Source: Mytilus edulis (lineage: Eukaryota; Mollusca; Bivalvia; Mytilida; Mytilidae). From it: a DNA stretch of 64,000 bases. The stretch spans positions 19,009,386 to 19,073,385 of the forward strand of contig NC_092348.1 of NCBI RefSeq assembly GCF_963676685.1, read 5' to 3'. The notes below the pieces were generated by a model. The model was given only the letters and a program-made list of their open reading frames with translations. It was not told the origin of the DNA and made no database searches. The translations under genes were made by a program, and so were the position numbers. This document shows positions 36,023-49,199 of the stretch, one piece after another (within the stretch, counting starts at the first letter, position 1; each line of letters starts with the position of its first letter).

Positions 36023-36479
36023 TCAGTATGTGTTGTGCTGTTGGATAGCGATTTCGAAGATTTACAGAATGTCTTTGGTAATTGTTTGTGATAATTGCAC
36101 AACTAAATGGATATTTCATTCTCAGGAATTCTCACAGTCTCCCTGTTGTATTCTTTTGGTTGTGTTGCCTAGGTTATAGTAACATACTCACTCAGTCATT
36201 GCCTTTTCTAAACAAAGTGAAAAAATAAAAATTGGGAAGCCATTTAGCTGGTCCGGAGGTAGAGTTTAAAGTAACGTCTGGACAGAAATGTGACAAGATA
36301 TATGATTCTCCATTTTGGAAATTTTAAAATCGTCAAGGGATTTGAATTGTTAATGAAAAGCCAACTTAAGCAGAATTATTTTCTGCTTTACAAATATATC
36401 CCATCAATCTTAAATAAAGTACAACTGCTACAATTTTAATATCTGTTTCATATCTTGACAATCTAAAATTGAATATGAG

Positions 36480-36745
36480 AGTCGATTGAAGAAAACTATA
36501 CGACAAAAGAAATCATCGCAGAATCGTCTACACGCTTATCAAACTCGTGATCTGCCTAGTACCTTATGTCGATCCTTAGATCATATCCGGGATTTGGGCG
36601 GGGTTCAGGTTACACAGGCGTTAGTTTTCTGTTTTATATTGCTATTTGTCTTTTTTTCATTTTTCATAATGTTGTCAGTTTTTTTTTTACTCCTGAATTT
36701 TTTTTCCAGTCAGTCAAACTGTTTAGCCATTTTATTAGTCGACCT
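36480..36745 (+). mobile_element. Degenerate R3 tail
   Basis: GGGCGGGGTTCAGGTTACAC, a GTTTTCTG(T)TTTATATTGC block and TTTTTCATTTTTCATAATG follow R3 order with many changes. The two open frames here are not genes. Confidence 0.45.
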
Positions 36746-36764
36746 TGATTGTTAAAAAATACAT

Positions 36765-36965
36765 TCATTGCTAACTTTCTACAGCGCATATATGTACTTG
36801 ATATTTGTCATCGAATGCAGGCCCTTTTAGCTTGTTGTTCGGTGTGAGCTAATGCTCCGTGTTAAAGGCCGTTCATTGACCTATAATGGTTTACTTTTAT
36901 CAAATGTTATTTGGATGGCGAGTTATCTTATTGGCACTCACACCACATCTTCCTATATCTATAAA
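36765..36965 (+). repeat. R1b copy
   Basis: CTTGTTGTTCGGTGTGAGC, CTCCGTGTTAAAGGCCG, CCTATAATGGTTTACTTTTA and CACACCACATCTTCC occur in order. It abuts the inverted duplication arm. Confidence 0.7.
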
Positions 36966-37589
36966 CAACATTAACCGTTCCTCTAATTTTGATTAGAACC
37001 ATTCGGAGGAATATTTTCTTCTCTGTACAAGTATCTTTTTAAATAATCTTTCATTTCAAACAACTATTTTGTGAAAACGCTTCCGGCAGGATGTGTGTTG
37101 AAATAAGCCTTTGAATTTCATATATTTAAATTATCACATAAACGGAAAGGCTTAAAAAAAATAATGTTATATGCATGTTTGTGAAAACGAGACACGAAGA
37201 AACCACACATTCTTGTTACAGGGCATCGTCTTCTTGTATCGATCAGTTTTTATTATCTGATTTCCGGATGGAGGCGTACTTTTATTTTACCGTGTAGGAA
37301 CAGAGGCTTTATTTCGTTCTTTAAGACTTCTTTATTAAATTCAGATATAAGATCATGAATACAGTTCATTATTGAAACGTCTGAAAAAAGTAAAGATTAT
37401 AACTGTTTGCTCTGCAGTTAAAGAATATAATGGTCCGTTTTCAGATATGATGAAGGAATGATAAAAATTGTAGAAGCTATACGAATTCCGTTTAACATAG
37501 ACGGTTTAATTTGATCTTATTTTATCTAGGTTAATCTGTAAGTTAAGTTTTTCTTCGGGCAATATGTAAATAGTTAAATAACAAAAAAC

Positions 37590-37690
37590 GAACTCCGTGA
37601 TCATTCATAACGGAAAGTCAAATGGCAAAATTAAAAACTCAAACACATAAACCGAATAGATAACAACTGTCATATTTTTTATTTTTATTT
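37590..37690 (-). repeat. R2 fragment, antisense, shared by both duplication arms
   Basis: ATAACGGAAAGTCAAATGGC and ACTCAAACACATAAACCG are complement of R2. The counterpart at 49915-50015 lies at the collinear position, so this insertion predates the duplication. Confidence 0.6.
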
Positions 37691-38644
37691 TTCATTGTGT
37701 CGATTTTCTGATTTCTAGATTTCACCCCCATTAGTTTCAGTATTAAGATAGTACGCAATAGATCTTTTAAGATAACATGTAGGGCTGGCACGTCCACATG
37801 ATTTATGATAAATTTAGGTGGAGTCTAATAACTTTACCTCCAGTTTATTTCCACAACATTAAAACACCATTGAAACATTCATTTTGATTTCACATTTGAA
37901 TAAGTTTCCATTGGAGATTAATCAAAATAAAAAGATAATGATACCATATAGTTAAAGACTATGTTACGGATGCGTTTTACCTATACATCAATTACATAAG
38001 ACGTCCGTAAAGAAAACATTGATCCTTCAACGTGCGACTGTAAATCATCGAATGTTAGATAAATCCACTAAGACCAGGCTTTTACCGGAGACTTCAACAT
38101 CGTTCTAGTCTGAGAGGAATATAACTTTTTGATACGAAGGACCAACATATAGTCCTTCATTTAAAAAAGATTGAAAAAGGTTTGGTACTGTCATTAAAGA
38201 CGCTTTTTTTAATTCAATTACATATATAACTATTGGTGTAAACAGAAAATAGTTGATGAAAATAATTGATTGTTATTTAATCGAGAATATTCAGTCAAAT
38301 ACCTCATTAGAAAAATAATTTAGAGATAAGGAAACGGGAACATAATGACCAAACTTCGAAAACGTGTTTGTATTTTACAAAGCAACAAACAGTGTGTTTG
38401 TGGTATGAATTAAATACTACAAGGATTTTCTTTAGAATAAAATACTATTTTTTCGATATTAACGTCTGTGCGCTCCACATAACCTAACTAAAAATCCCGT
38501 TATATATCATTTCATCTCGGCTTTTATTAAGTGTAACTAGTGCTTTTGAATAGTTCCTTAACTACTATCAAGGAACGTTCCATTTACCTTTGTATTAAAC
38601 ATATGTACAAAAGTATTTGGTAGTTTAAGATATTTACTTACTTT

Positions 38645-38885
38645 TACTTGAAATAAGAAGATGTGGTATGAGTACTAATGAGACTCTCAATCCAAGTCAC
38701 AATGTTTAAAATGTAAAAACATTAAAGGTCAAAGTTAAGCCTTTTATATGGAGACTTGGCTTACACCGAACTTTAAAGGGCCCCAAAATGACTACATTAA
38801 AACAAGTCAAAAAGAAAAAAAAACAACGGTCTGATCTATATAAAAAACAAGAAACAGAAACACTTATAAAACACATCAACAATCG
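38645..38885 (-). repeat. R1 copy, antisense
   Basis: AGAAGATGTGGTATGAGTAC, GGAGACTTGGCTTACACCG and AAAGGGCCCCAAAATGAC are complement of R1. It occurs only in arm 1 of the duplication. Confidence 0.7.
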
Positions 38886-39630
38886 ACAACAATGATCCTT
38901 TTGATTCGCGTCTCAGTTCAAATCTACAATTATTCAGGTTATACTTCCAACATAAATAAATGGTTGTTTAAACAAATTCGATGGTAAATTTATGCACACT
39001 CAAACTCTCCAGCAGTTCCACTTCCGAGACGCATACTACTCTACGCTAATTGAGTAAATAAAAATAGTTCCAGAAGAGGAACGATCATTTCATGGCGTTT
39101 GTACTAATGCTACGCTTATTTTAGCTCTGAAGGCGTAATAATTATCTCAAATAAAAAAAAAATATCTATGTAAAAGGAACATCGGAACTTTTGTATTAAA
39201 CCACATATATTTTTCATTGTGTCCACACACAACGATATCTGTTCTGGCACTAATTTAATTTCGTTTATATATCAAATCGTATTCCCGAAGTGTCAAAATT
39301 CCAAGAAACGATAAACTCGGAAACATAAAAATAAGAAGTTTGAAAAATGACCGATGTTTGTCCACGCTAAGTCATCGATACAACGTCGTCGCTAGATGTA
39401 GTAATTTTTTTTTTTCAGGTGCCTTTGGAATTTATTATTATTTGACCTCAAAGCACACTCACATCTAGTATAAATATTCTTATTTATAATTTAAAGGGTG
39501 TCTTTGAAGACTTAATGAAATATGAAAAACAGAAATCATGCCACCTAGAATGGCCAACCGGAACAACAAACGGCATTTGATAAAGATTTACCAATGGAAG
39601 TTACAATAATGCTTCAATCAGATATTTGTT

Positions 39631-42600
39631 ATTCTTTTTAATCTTGTTTCTTAATATCGTATCCAGGATTATATTTTTTTTTTAATCTTTTCCTTCATTA
39701 TCATCATTTTTTCCACACAAATCTTATGGACCTACATCTTTATTTGGTATCATATTTGTTTTGTGTGAAGTTTCATTTGTTCCATACATCAAGTAAATAG
39801 ACAATACCTTGTGATTGACAGTCATATTAAGTAGAGCAGAAGCATTTCATCTTATTTTATCCACTTACAAATCATAATTGAAACATACACGGTTTTGTTC
39901 GTTTTCCAGTGGCGTTTGTATTTCGTTTATGAATTATGTTTTTGTATGACCCTATGTATTTCCAATTTTGATATAACAAATAACAAATAAAATTATGAAA
40001 AACACAAATACCGAATTAAGCTTAAAAAAACTACATCGTGACAAAAAATCAAATAATTCAAATATAAAAGGCCAGAATTAAAATAAAAATAGTAAATAAA
40101 AACCAATCATAGCACACAACAACAGCTGACAACAAGTTAGATCCAGGCGGGTACAGGCAATACAAAAAAGCAAAAAAAAATGTGCTTACTTCCCTTTTTC
40201 CCTAATGCATAATGATATATTGTATAGCACAACACAACATACGTACATCAGTGGCAAAGGGTTTGACTTTAATTGTTAGTTCATAAAAAAATAAAACGAC
40301 AAAAAGACAAAATACACACGGTTCTCGCAGTTGCTGAAAGCTTGTGTATTGTTCAATGTCAAATAATAAAAAGTTGCTCTCCAAAACAAAAACGTTGTTC
40401 TCCAAAACAAAGTTCAATAGCATCTGGTTGTATATGTAGGTTCACAATCCACATTTAAGAATTGAATGCTCTTTTTGTAAATTTATTGGGGTGTAAAAGC
40501 GTTGACCGAAGTAGATTTTGTATGAAGCGCGGAAGCGCTTCATACTTTAAATGTGCGCACGGTCAACGCTTTTACAACCCTATAATGTTACCAAAAAAAA
40601 GCATTCGATACTTATAATTACATTTTTACCTATAGGATTATGAAAACACGCCTTTTATCAAGTTTTTATTTTATTTACCTGTGCACTTTATTGTGGGACC
40701 TCGTGTCATCATGAATGAGAAGTTTTATTGAGTGATACAACTGCTTAAGGAATAACACATGATGTGCAGTTAGCCAATCAGAATAACGTATTGTAATGAA
40801 CATACATCTCATGTAATTATTTGTATATAAAAGATAATAATGTATGTTATGTTTTAAACTGTGAAAAGTAAACCTATAGTAAGCACCACTAAAGAAAACG
40901 ATGAAAAGATCTGAATAGAACATCATGTAAATTGTTGTATGTATAACCTTAAAATTATATTCACCCAAAGGATCAATAAGTTTGCATTTATCCCATTTTT
41001 ACTTACGAAGGCTATAGAATTAGTACTCGCGTCTTCGTCAAAATAGAGATGCACATTGCAATTTAAAAAGTACAGCAAACATCTAAAGTGTAACATACGC
41101 TATTCAACATTTATAGACAGTCGTATCAACAACTTATCATGCCTTTAATTATATATGAAAAGTACAAATAGAGTGGGGATAATACATGAAATAGTGATGT
41201 ACAATATATGGTTAGATTAAGAAATTTCAAAGTCTATTCAGCTCGCTAATTCCGTCATGTAATTTATATAGTCAATGCAGCATGATGAATCAAATGCATA
41301 TTTGATTTTTGGATGTTCTATACTTACCAATTATTTAATAAATCATTTGATACATTATTCTCCATTGATATCTGTTTACATTTCTTTTTATGTATTATTC
41401 TTTTACACTGACAGGGCACAGTTTGAGGAAATAAAATATAGCCAACATGTAGCACTAAGTAGGATACTTATGCCTGTTCCTGTTCAGGAATCTAAACAAA
41501 CAGATTGATGTTCAGAGTCCTTTTGTCAATTACACACAATTAAAAAAATTGACACATCAGACAATATCATTTATACAAAATCAAAAAGAAATAGCATTTC
41601 TTTGAAGACTTTTAGGTATCTTATGACATAATAGATTTACAGACAAGACTTTGTACATGATATTACTACTTAGATTGTTATGAAGCAAACACATAATTCA
41701 GGTTCTCTCTGTTTTGATGAAGATATTTATCCTAGTATTCATTTAAAATGTATAATTTTTTATAGCCCTTGTCATGTTCCATGCTCATGGTTTACCGAGA
41801 ACGCTAACTTATAGCTATACTGGATTAAGGGAAAATAATTTATCAAAACAATAAGACACAGAAAAGCAATTTAAAACAACAGCTTACATTGACCCTTTAC
41901 CAGACTACCTATTTCAAGGGAATATTATGGCAACAAAAATAACAAATTATAGTGCTGAACTGACAGCCGTTACAATAATTTTGTTTAACATGTAATAAAC
42001 AATGTTATAAAGTTTTGTAATTGAAAAAAATGTCTAGAACATTTAACGGAATGAGACTTCATGCATGTCTATATACGTTTATACATGACGTATTAAATTG
42101 AATATGTTTTGTCAAGCAGTTCATTTGACATATTACATTCATTACTCAGTAACTGCAGTTTGTTTGTCCATTCAGTCAAGGGACAGTGCTTCAAAAGAAT
42201 GAAAATAACATTAAAACGACAACACGTGTTGTTATTTTGTCCCTTTGTTACTGTAGCATAGCTTTGGGAGACATTTCCTCCTTTTTATTTACAAATATTA
42301 AATGTATTGGAAAAAACATATATTTTCTAAACTCTATCTTACTGACAATTCGGGATTTATTTCAACTAATTGTCATGACAAATTGTACAACAAACTATTT
42401 TTACTTTTGTCTGTGAAGTAAAACGTTCTTTCAGAGATCCACAGCTATACGACTATGAACGTTAAATAAAAACTCCAAATTCAAAGAAGTAACAAGCACA
42501 GATTTCCCAAATGAACTATGTTGGCAATTGTTTTCATGAATAAATTAGATTTTGTATATAAAATACAAATGAAAGAACTTTCATCCTAGTTAACTTCTAT

Positions 42601-43525
42601 CAAAAGGTTAACTTACGGTTTAGATTTTTTTATATAGTAACGACGAAATTAAACATTTTGTAAAATGCGATTGTGAGTTTATGTTAGCAATAATTTTGTA
42701 ATTGGAAATATAAGATATCTGCAAAAATTATATACTCTACGGCAGAATAAGTGACTGTTGCTCAATTTTTATAATAGTTCTGTATATTAAATGTTATTTA
42801 GCAAGTCACTATATATTCCAATACCATAGAGCATGCTTAAGCGATTTCTTTTGATAAACATGAGAAATGACATCGGGAAATGTGTTAAAGATACGCCAAA
42901 GACGTTCTGATATCAGAAATCAGCCCAAGGCCTCGAATGGGTTGTGAACACTGCAAGACTATTCATTTATTGTGTTTAGCTATTTTAACACGTGTAAGTT
43001 ACAATTTTTCATGCCTCTTTTTTTCTAAATATTCTTTTTTCTTGTGTTTACTGATTCATATATAGAAAAACACCTAAAAACTATATCATATTTTATCATA
43101 TCATTAGTTAAACTTTGTCAGTCGATGAAGTCAATAGAAAAAAACGATATCATTTACAAACAAGGAGTCTAATTGCATCAATTCAACGTTTGGTATTCAT
43201 TTAAATGTCATGTCATACTTGGATACTTCTAACGTGTATAGACAGTTTCCAGATAAAATTCGTAAAATAAAAATGTCGTGATTTTTTGGCTTTTGTAAAT
43301 ACGAAGGTAAAGGTGAAAACGATAACATTTGTTCAACTTGTAAACTGTGGATTCATTATTACTCGTTGTATACCAACTGTCGTAGATTTACAGGGAACAA
43401 GGAAACCACGAATTTTACTGTTCAACAAATTCCACATTAGCTTTATGGTTATATGGAGGCTTTTGGAATAGCAAAAATGAAATATGAACGAAAATGCAAA
43501 TACTTCTCAATACACGAAAATTAAA
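39631..43525. other. Gene-free stretch between duplication arms
   Basis: Very A+T-rich. It contains foldback palindrome 3 (40463-40607) and only short frames (for example 40675-40968 minus and 41275-41508 plus) without motifs. Confidence 0.4.
40463..40607. repeat. Foldback palindrome 3
   Basis: GTAAAAGCGTTGACCG at about 40493 is mirrored by CGGTCAACGCTTTTAC ending near 40575. The centre is the perfect palindrome TATGAAGCGC-GG-AAGCGCTTCATA-like hairpin. Weaker outer homology extends to GAATGC on both sides. Confidence 0.88.
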
Positions 43526-43529
43526 TTAA

Positions 43530-44235
43530 CAGCACTATACCAAACTACATAATAACCTGGGATTCAGTTAGATCACTATATAAAACATTCCTTTTTTTTT
43601 TAAAGATTAACGTGCAGTGAAATAAATTTTGCTAACATCGGTGTTATTATCGCCGACATCTTGGTTACATTGGTTACGAAAAGAAGTTCGGTCAACGTCG
43701 TCTTTCGAAAAAATAACCAGCGTCAAGATCAACTACCGGAAGTCCTATCGACCAATCTTATCAACGCATTCCCCAATATGCAAATCATTTAAGAATTATT
43801 CTTAAATTTGTCAGCAATACACCAAACTACATAATGACCTGAGATTCAGTAACATCAATATATTACCAATGTAGCTGTATAGTTTGATGAAAATCCAAGT
43901 TGATTCGAAAAAGTTGTAAAATAAATTAAAGTGTACTATCTGATTTTTTTCCAAACTGAAAATCCTGATTTTTAATTCCTACCTAGATTAATCTAATTTC
44001 TAAATTTGACAGCAATTCACCGGACTGCATAATGACCTGGAATTCGGTAAAATAAATATATTACTAAGATACCTGCATAGTTTGACGAAAATTCAAGTTG
44101 ATTAAAAAGGTAAAAAAATGAAGATGCCTATATGAAATTAAGAACAAAAATAAAAACTATTAATTAAATTCTTTAATTTCACAACAATGAACCAAACTAC
44201 CAAATTATATGAAATTTGGTAAGATATATATTTAA
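43530..44235. repeat. Four diverged direct repeats, roughly 175-280 bp apart
   Basis: Each unit contains an ACCAAACTACATAATGACCTG-like core (about 43540, 43818, 44018 and 44190), then ATTCAGT or similar. Units 2 and 3 also share AGTTTGATGAAAATCCAAGTTG. The units are old, with many differences. Confidence 0.65.
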
Positions 44236-44254
44236 TTTAGTTATATTGGCTGAT

Positions 44255-44490
44255 TTACACCAGTCAAGACTACATTTGAAGGTCCAAACGAGTCGAGACA
44301 GGTCGAGACTGGTCGAGACTTGGTCAAGACCATTTTAGACTTCACAAAAATCATCAAGTACTGAATCAGACTAATTAAGTAAAGTCGGGACCTAGTCGAG
44401 TACAGTTAAGTACAGTTACGTACCGTCGAAACAATTTCGAGACTAGTCAGTAAAATGTGTGCTCGACTTTACTGGTCGAGCACAAAATCT
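44255..44490. repeat. GTCGAGAC-rich array ending in a hairpin
   Basis: Variants of GGTCGAGACT are repeated three times near 44290-44325. Scattered GTCGAG, GTCGAA and TCGAGACTAGTC follow, and then the hairpin GTGCTCGAC-TTTACTG-GTCGAGCAC near 44458-44483. Confidence 0.65.
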
Positions 44491-44714
44491 GGTCTTTTCA
44501 AACTCTGAGCAGTTTGTAGTGTTAATCATATGGATAATACTTATTAAAAAATTTTAAATTTGTCAAAATTATTACAAATCAAAGATTTAAATTCTCTATA
44601 AAAATTACTGTGTGATTTAAAATAAGGTGTATAATTAAACAGTAGGAATAATTCAACGAGTCTTGTCTTAAAAATGACACACAAAAGCACTCGTTGATTC
44701 TATGAGGAGTTTAT

Positions 44715-45005
44715 ATTCAGATGGAGGATGTAAGGAGGCTGTAATTCAGTGGTTGTCGTTTGTTTAAGTGTTAAATACTTGTTTTTCGTTCATTATTTTT
44801 TAACATAAATAAGGCCGTTAGTTTTTTCGTTTGAATTGTTTTACATTGTCATATCGGGGCCTTTCATAGCTTGCTATGCGGTATGGCGCTTTGCTCATTG
44901 TTGAAGGCTGTACGGTGACCTATAGTTGTTAATGTCTGTGTCATTTTTGGTGTCTTGTGGACAGATTTTCTCATTGGCAATCATACCACATCTTCGTTTT
45001 TATAG
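44715..45005 (+). repeat. R1 copy, near full length
   Basis: The clearest R1 copy: AAGGCCGTTAGTTTTTTCG, TATCGGGGCCTTTCATAGC, TTGCTATGCGGTATGGC, GAAGGCTGTACGGTGACC and AATCATACCACATCTTCG. Confidence 0.75.
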
Positions 45006-46674
45006 TCAACGAGAAAGGTCAGAAATCACTAAGATACTAAAATAGTTGTTTAACTACGTTGACATCATTGTTTTTTGGCCACAAGTCGATGACAGAGAAA
45101 TCTATTTACGCATATTCTATAATCATTATGTAATATTTTTGTCTAGTCCTAATGATATTTTTGTTTTAATGCCCTATCAAATGGGTAATTAATTATCTGT
45201 CTACAAATTACATTTAATTTGCTATATAACCTTATATAATAGTACGTGTTAACATATGATTTAAAGGTGTACGTTTCTGTGTAGATTTAAAAGTAAACTT
45301 ACTCACAATAAATAACAGAATGATGTATATTAGAGACCATTACCGACTGAAATTAAAATTAAAGTTGTTTTTCTTTTACTGTTACAGTTCTATGGCCACA
45401 TCTGTTCATCAATTTGACCTCATGTCAGTGTTTTCAACATATCTAACAGAAGATACGTAAAACAGATACATAATGTAGGTACAACACAGCGTTGAATGTA
45501 AAAAAAAAAAGAAAAAGAAGTAGCATTCGAAAATCACTTGTATTAATGAATTTTGCTATCGAGTTACCAATGTAATATCAATTAGTAACTTTTCAATCAG
45601 AAGAGTATTAAGAAATTTTGTATCAAATGAAAACTCAAGAACTTGGAATTACTATAGAATCCATGTTGAAAGTTGTATTCGAATTATAAAAAATATATAT
45701 ATATATGAAAACAACAGGAGGGCACATTTGCCCATTTATTCAGATCGGAATTCTCTGGGTTTGTACTACCAAATTTTTCTAATATGCAATCAAAGCAAGG
45801 TTTGTTGAATTTTGCAGCGCAAGTTTGGATAAGATATAGTTATGACAGGAAATGAAATGTGACTTTATTTGAACAAAATGGTCATTGAAAAATTTTAAAA
45901 CATAGAAAGATACAGAGCTTTACATTCGTAGTTCTATCTTTACAACGTCTTATAACAGAAATTTAGAACATACTCACCCCTTCTCGTCCAATGAAAAGTC
46001 AGTTTTTTGCCCTATGAAATGCTATACATGAATGACTTTTCATTGTCAGTTAATTATGAAAGTGAACTCTTAATAGCTGCAGTGTACAATCCCCTAAGGC
46101 ATTTTCCTTGTGAAAATAGCCTACTGATTAAAGATGAAAGAGCAAAGATTAAAATAAAAACATTTTGAATTTTGCAAATTTTCATGCATTTTCTAATGGT
46201 ACACATATATAAAATACAGAAGAACAAAATATTGGTAAGGATACATAAAATGATATTTAATTTATATACCTTAAATTTGAGGGAATTATTTTCTTTTTCT
46301 TTCAAAAAAGACTGCTGATATATAAAGCAAAGGATTGTTTTCGGGGAAACACAATACAGTTTTTATCAATAAAAGTAAGCATTTAATGTTGAATGGTCTG
46401 AATTCAAATATTCATAGAGTTTTATATTTATAAAAAAAAATCAAATTTCAAAAAGGGGATTTATATAACATTGTAGTGCTTTTCAAATTAAAAAAAAATC
46501 TAAAGATATGTAAGTGTTAAATTTTACCTCAAAATAACTATGTCAGTGCTATTTAATTTCATCCATTGACATGGGCATTACCTATGTTTTATATTGAGTT
46601 CATTATAAAAAGTGAACTCTTATTTATGTTTGAATATTACAATGGGAAAGGATAGTTTTGTGAGGTCACCCGAA
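45006..46674. other. Gene-free stretch
   Basis: A+T-rich with poly-A runs. The 83-codon minus frame at 46054-46305 has no recognisable domain. Confidence 0.35.
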
Positions 46675-46808
46675 AGTGTGAATATGTTCTAAATTGGTCA
46701 GACAATACATGGTCATGTTTTTTGAAGATTTAAGCCCTCGGCTTCGCCTTGGGCTTAAATCTTCATAAAACATGACCAAGTATTGTCTAACCTATAAATA
46801 TTCAACAC
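46675..46808. repeat. Foldback palindrome 4
   Basis: AGACAATACATGGTCATG at 46700 and its near complement at 46778-46795 enclose GAAGATTTAAGCCC-TCGGCTTCGCCTT-GGGCTTAAATCTTC. The arms are about 55-60 bp. Confidence 0.9.
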
Positions 46809-47373
46809 TGTACATTAGCAGCACCAATGATTAAATCAATTAAGTTAACTAGTAAAGTATCCATACTCTTGACTGTACAGTACTTCGGTAGTTATAGTCG
46901 GTTATTATAAATGAGTGGTCACTGATGATTATATAAATGTGTTATCCCTGTTCTGATTATGACCTGATTGGTCTAAATAAAATTCTACTGAAACATTAAT
47001 GCTTCATTTTCATCTAACTGTTTTGATCTTGAATTTGCCTATGGGATAAGATTAAGTCTAAAAATTATTTATATCATTTAGTCGTCCACAAACATATATG
47101 TATAAATACAGTTTCCTATCTTTAATCTAATATTAGTGGGTGACTTTAAACACAATGATCAAATACAAACAAAGTAAATAACATGAAAGTGGCATTAATT
47201 TCCCCAATATTATAGCAGAATACTCGTAACAGGATTTCTAACTAGATGACAATGGCCACTTTAAATGTGTCTCGACAGTTCCCACAAATAATTCGAGAAA
47301 TAAAGTATGTCGTAATTATTATGCTTTATTGTTAAAACATTGTTGTGACGTCATTCTATTGTTTTACCTGTTC

Positions 47374-47530
47374 TTTATTTCAGTGATTGGACTATCATTT
47401 ACCTGTAAGAAACCATGATGTTACCTTTAGCTGTCCAATATTTCAAAGAATAATCCTCTTCTTTCTTAAAAATATTGGACAGCTCAAGGTAGCATAAATG
47501 ATTCTTACAGTCACTGAAATAGAAAAAATA
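47374..47530. repeat. Foldback palindrome 5
   Basis: TTAGCTGTCCAATATTT at 47429 mirrors AAATATTGGACAGCTCAA at 47469. Outer blocks ATTTCAGTGA and CTGTAAGAA also pair. The left arm carries about 16 extra bases. Confidence 0.82.
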
Positions 47531-49199
47531 TATTATTTACCCTAATTGTTTTCATCATGTAATGAAAAGAGCAAAGAACAAATGACAATTAAAAAAAAAC
47601 ATTTTATTGAAGTCAACTTCCAACACAATAATTTTGTCGCTCATCAATACGGTTTCTTGAAGACAAAAATCACTTTCAAATTAAACTTTAACATGTTTAA
47701 CACTACCAATACTTATATCACAGCCATTTTTCTCATGTTTTTGAATTGTATCTTTTGCACTAATTCAATAAATTGATTATGCTCGTTGTAAGTTTTGTTT
47801 TTGTTGCCTTTATTAAAAAAAAAATTCAAAAGATTTATCCTCGTCCGTCTTTAGGTAATAAAAATTTACTTCTGGTGTTGCTCTTATTCTTCTTACATCA
47901 TTTCCAACTACGATTAAAATGAAAAAAAAAGCAATAATTTAAAAGTAATTGTTCTTAATTTTGATAGATTATGCCGCAATACAAATGCCACGAACACTAT
48001 AAACATAATCCTGTGTACAAATTGCGAATCTAGAACTTCCTTTATGATCTAGGGGACTATAATAGTTTTTAAAATTTTCAGGTTTCGGTGTTCATTTACA
48101 AGTTTTGGTTTTTTTAAGTTATTGCTTAAATTGAATATAATACAACACTTTGCTTATGAACGACGATGAATATGGAAAGCAGAATAAAGGAAGGCATTCC
48201 CACATTTTATCTGTCAAACAAACCAATCGTGTGCCCGATTCGCACTTTGTTCTCAGTGATCGTTTTATTTATATGGGGTGGGGTTTTTTTCAAAGGAAAC
48301 TCGAGACAAAATTACGTTTCGGTAACATTTAAAAAATACAAGGGACTCAATACACAAATAAACGAAAAAAGAGCGATACGACCTAGCAGAAAGAAAAAAA
48401 CAGAAAAAGGGGGAGGGGGGTATTCAGGATTCAGGTAGTACCAGTCTCTTGAAAATTCCAACAAAAGAATATAACTGAGTGCATATTGTTATCTCTTCGT
48501 TTGTTCATATTAATTATGTATTTGATATAAAATCGCCTGCAGTGCACTCGATATGGTTCAACGAGAACCTGTCTTCATATGCTATTCTTTTTTATCTTAT
48601 TTACCCTGTAAAAAATAAAACTCGGGAAGAAACAAGTAACTTATATGAGAGGACTAAATTTTGAAATATAATATATTTAAAACTTGCCATTATTAGCTGC
48701 TTTGACTAAATCCTCTTTGTAATCCGCATTGAAATAATGTATCTGAATAAATTCTCAATACACACTTGATTTTAATCCAAAGTTTGAAACAACACAATAA
48801 CTAATAACGACATTTCTATCTTCGTTTTTGCATTTTGAAACACAAAACACATGATAAGGTATTCTCCGAAATTATGAGCGGAAACTATGAGTTGTCCTTG
48901 CGCACGCAAAATTCATGATACGCATACCCTGTGTCTTATTCTTCATCTAGCAATAAAAGTTGCTCACCTTTAGCTGTACTTTCTTTTTGTCTATTTTTTT
49001 TTTAATTTGAGCTACTGTTTAAAGGGCAAACATGTATGATATATTTTAATGTAAAGAGGTTTATTCACAAAACAATTTTTATACTTAATGAAAATAAATC
49101 TTTGCTTGCTTTTTCTTTTGTTTTAACTTTTTCGACGTGTAAAACGGCCTCAGACCTGTCCAATATTTTACAGAATGGACTGTTGTCGGATTATATCCC
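47531..49199. other. Gene-free stretch
   Basis: Overlapping plus frames at 48150-48438 include a lysine/glycine-rich low-complexity end (poly-A and poly-G runs). No domain is seen. Confidence 0.35.

Larger units (their letters stand above)
36990..39630 (+). repeat. Inverted segmental duplication, arm 1
   Basis: It is collinear in inverted orientation with 49200-50640. Anchors include CCGGATGGAGGCGTACTTTT (37265), GAGGCTTTATTTCGTTCTTT (37302), an R2 fragment (37590), TTATATATCAAATCGTATTC (39265) and GGCCAACCGGAACAACA (39550). About 1.3 kb (roughly 37930-39230), which includes an R1 copy, is extra in this arm. No gene is recognised. Confidence 0.75.

Noticed and set aside
48150-48438. Lysine- and glycine-rich small protein
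   Set aside because: The composition comes from poly-A and poly-G runs; two overlapping frames are equally open and neither has a domain.
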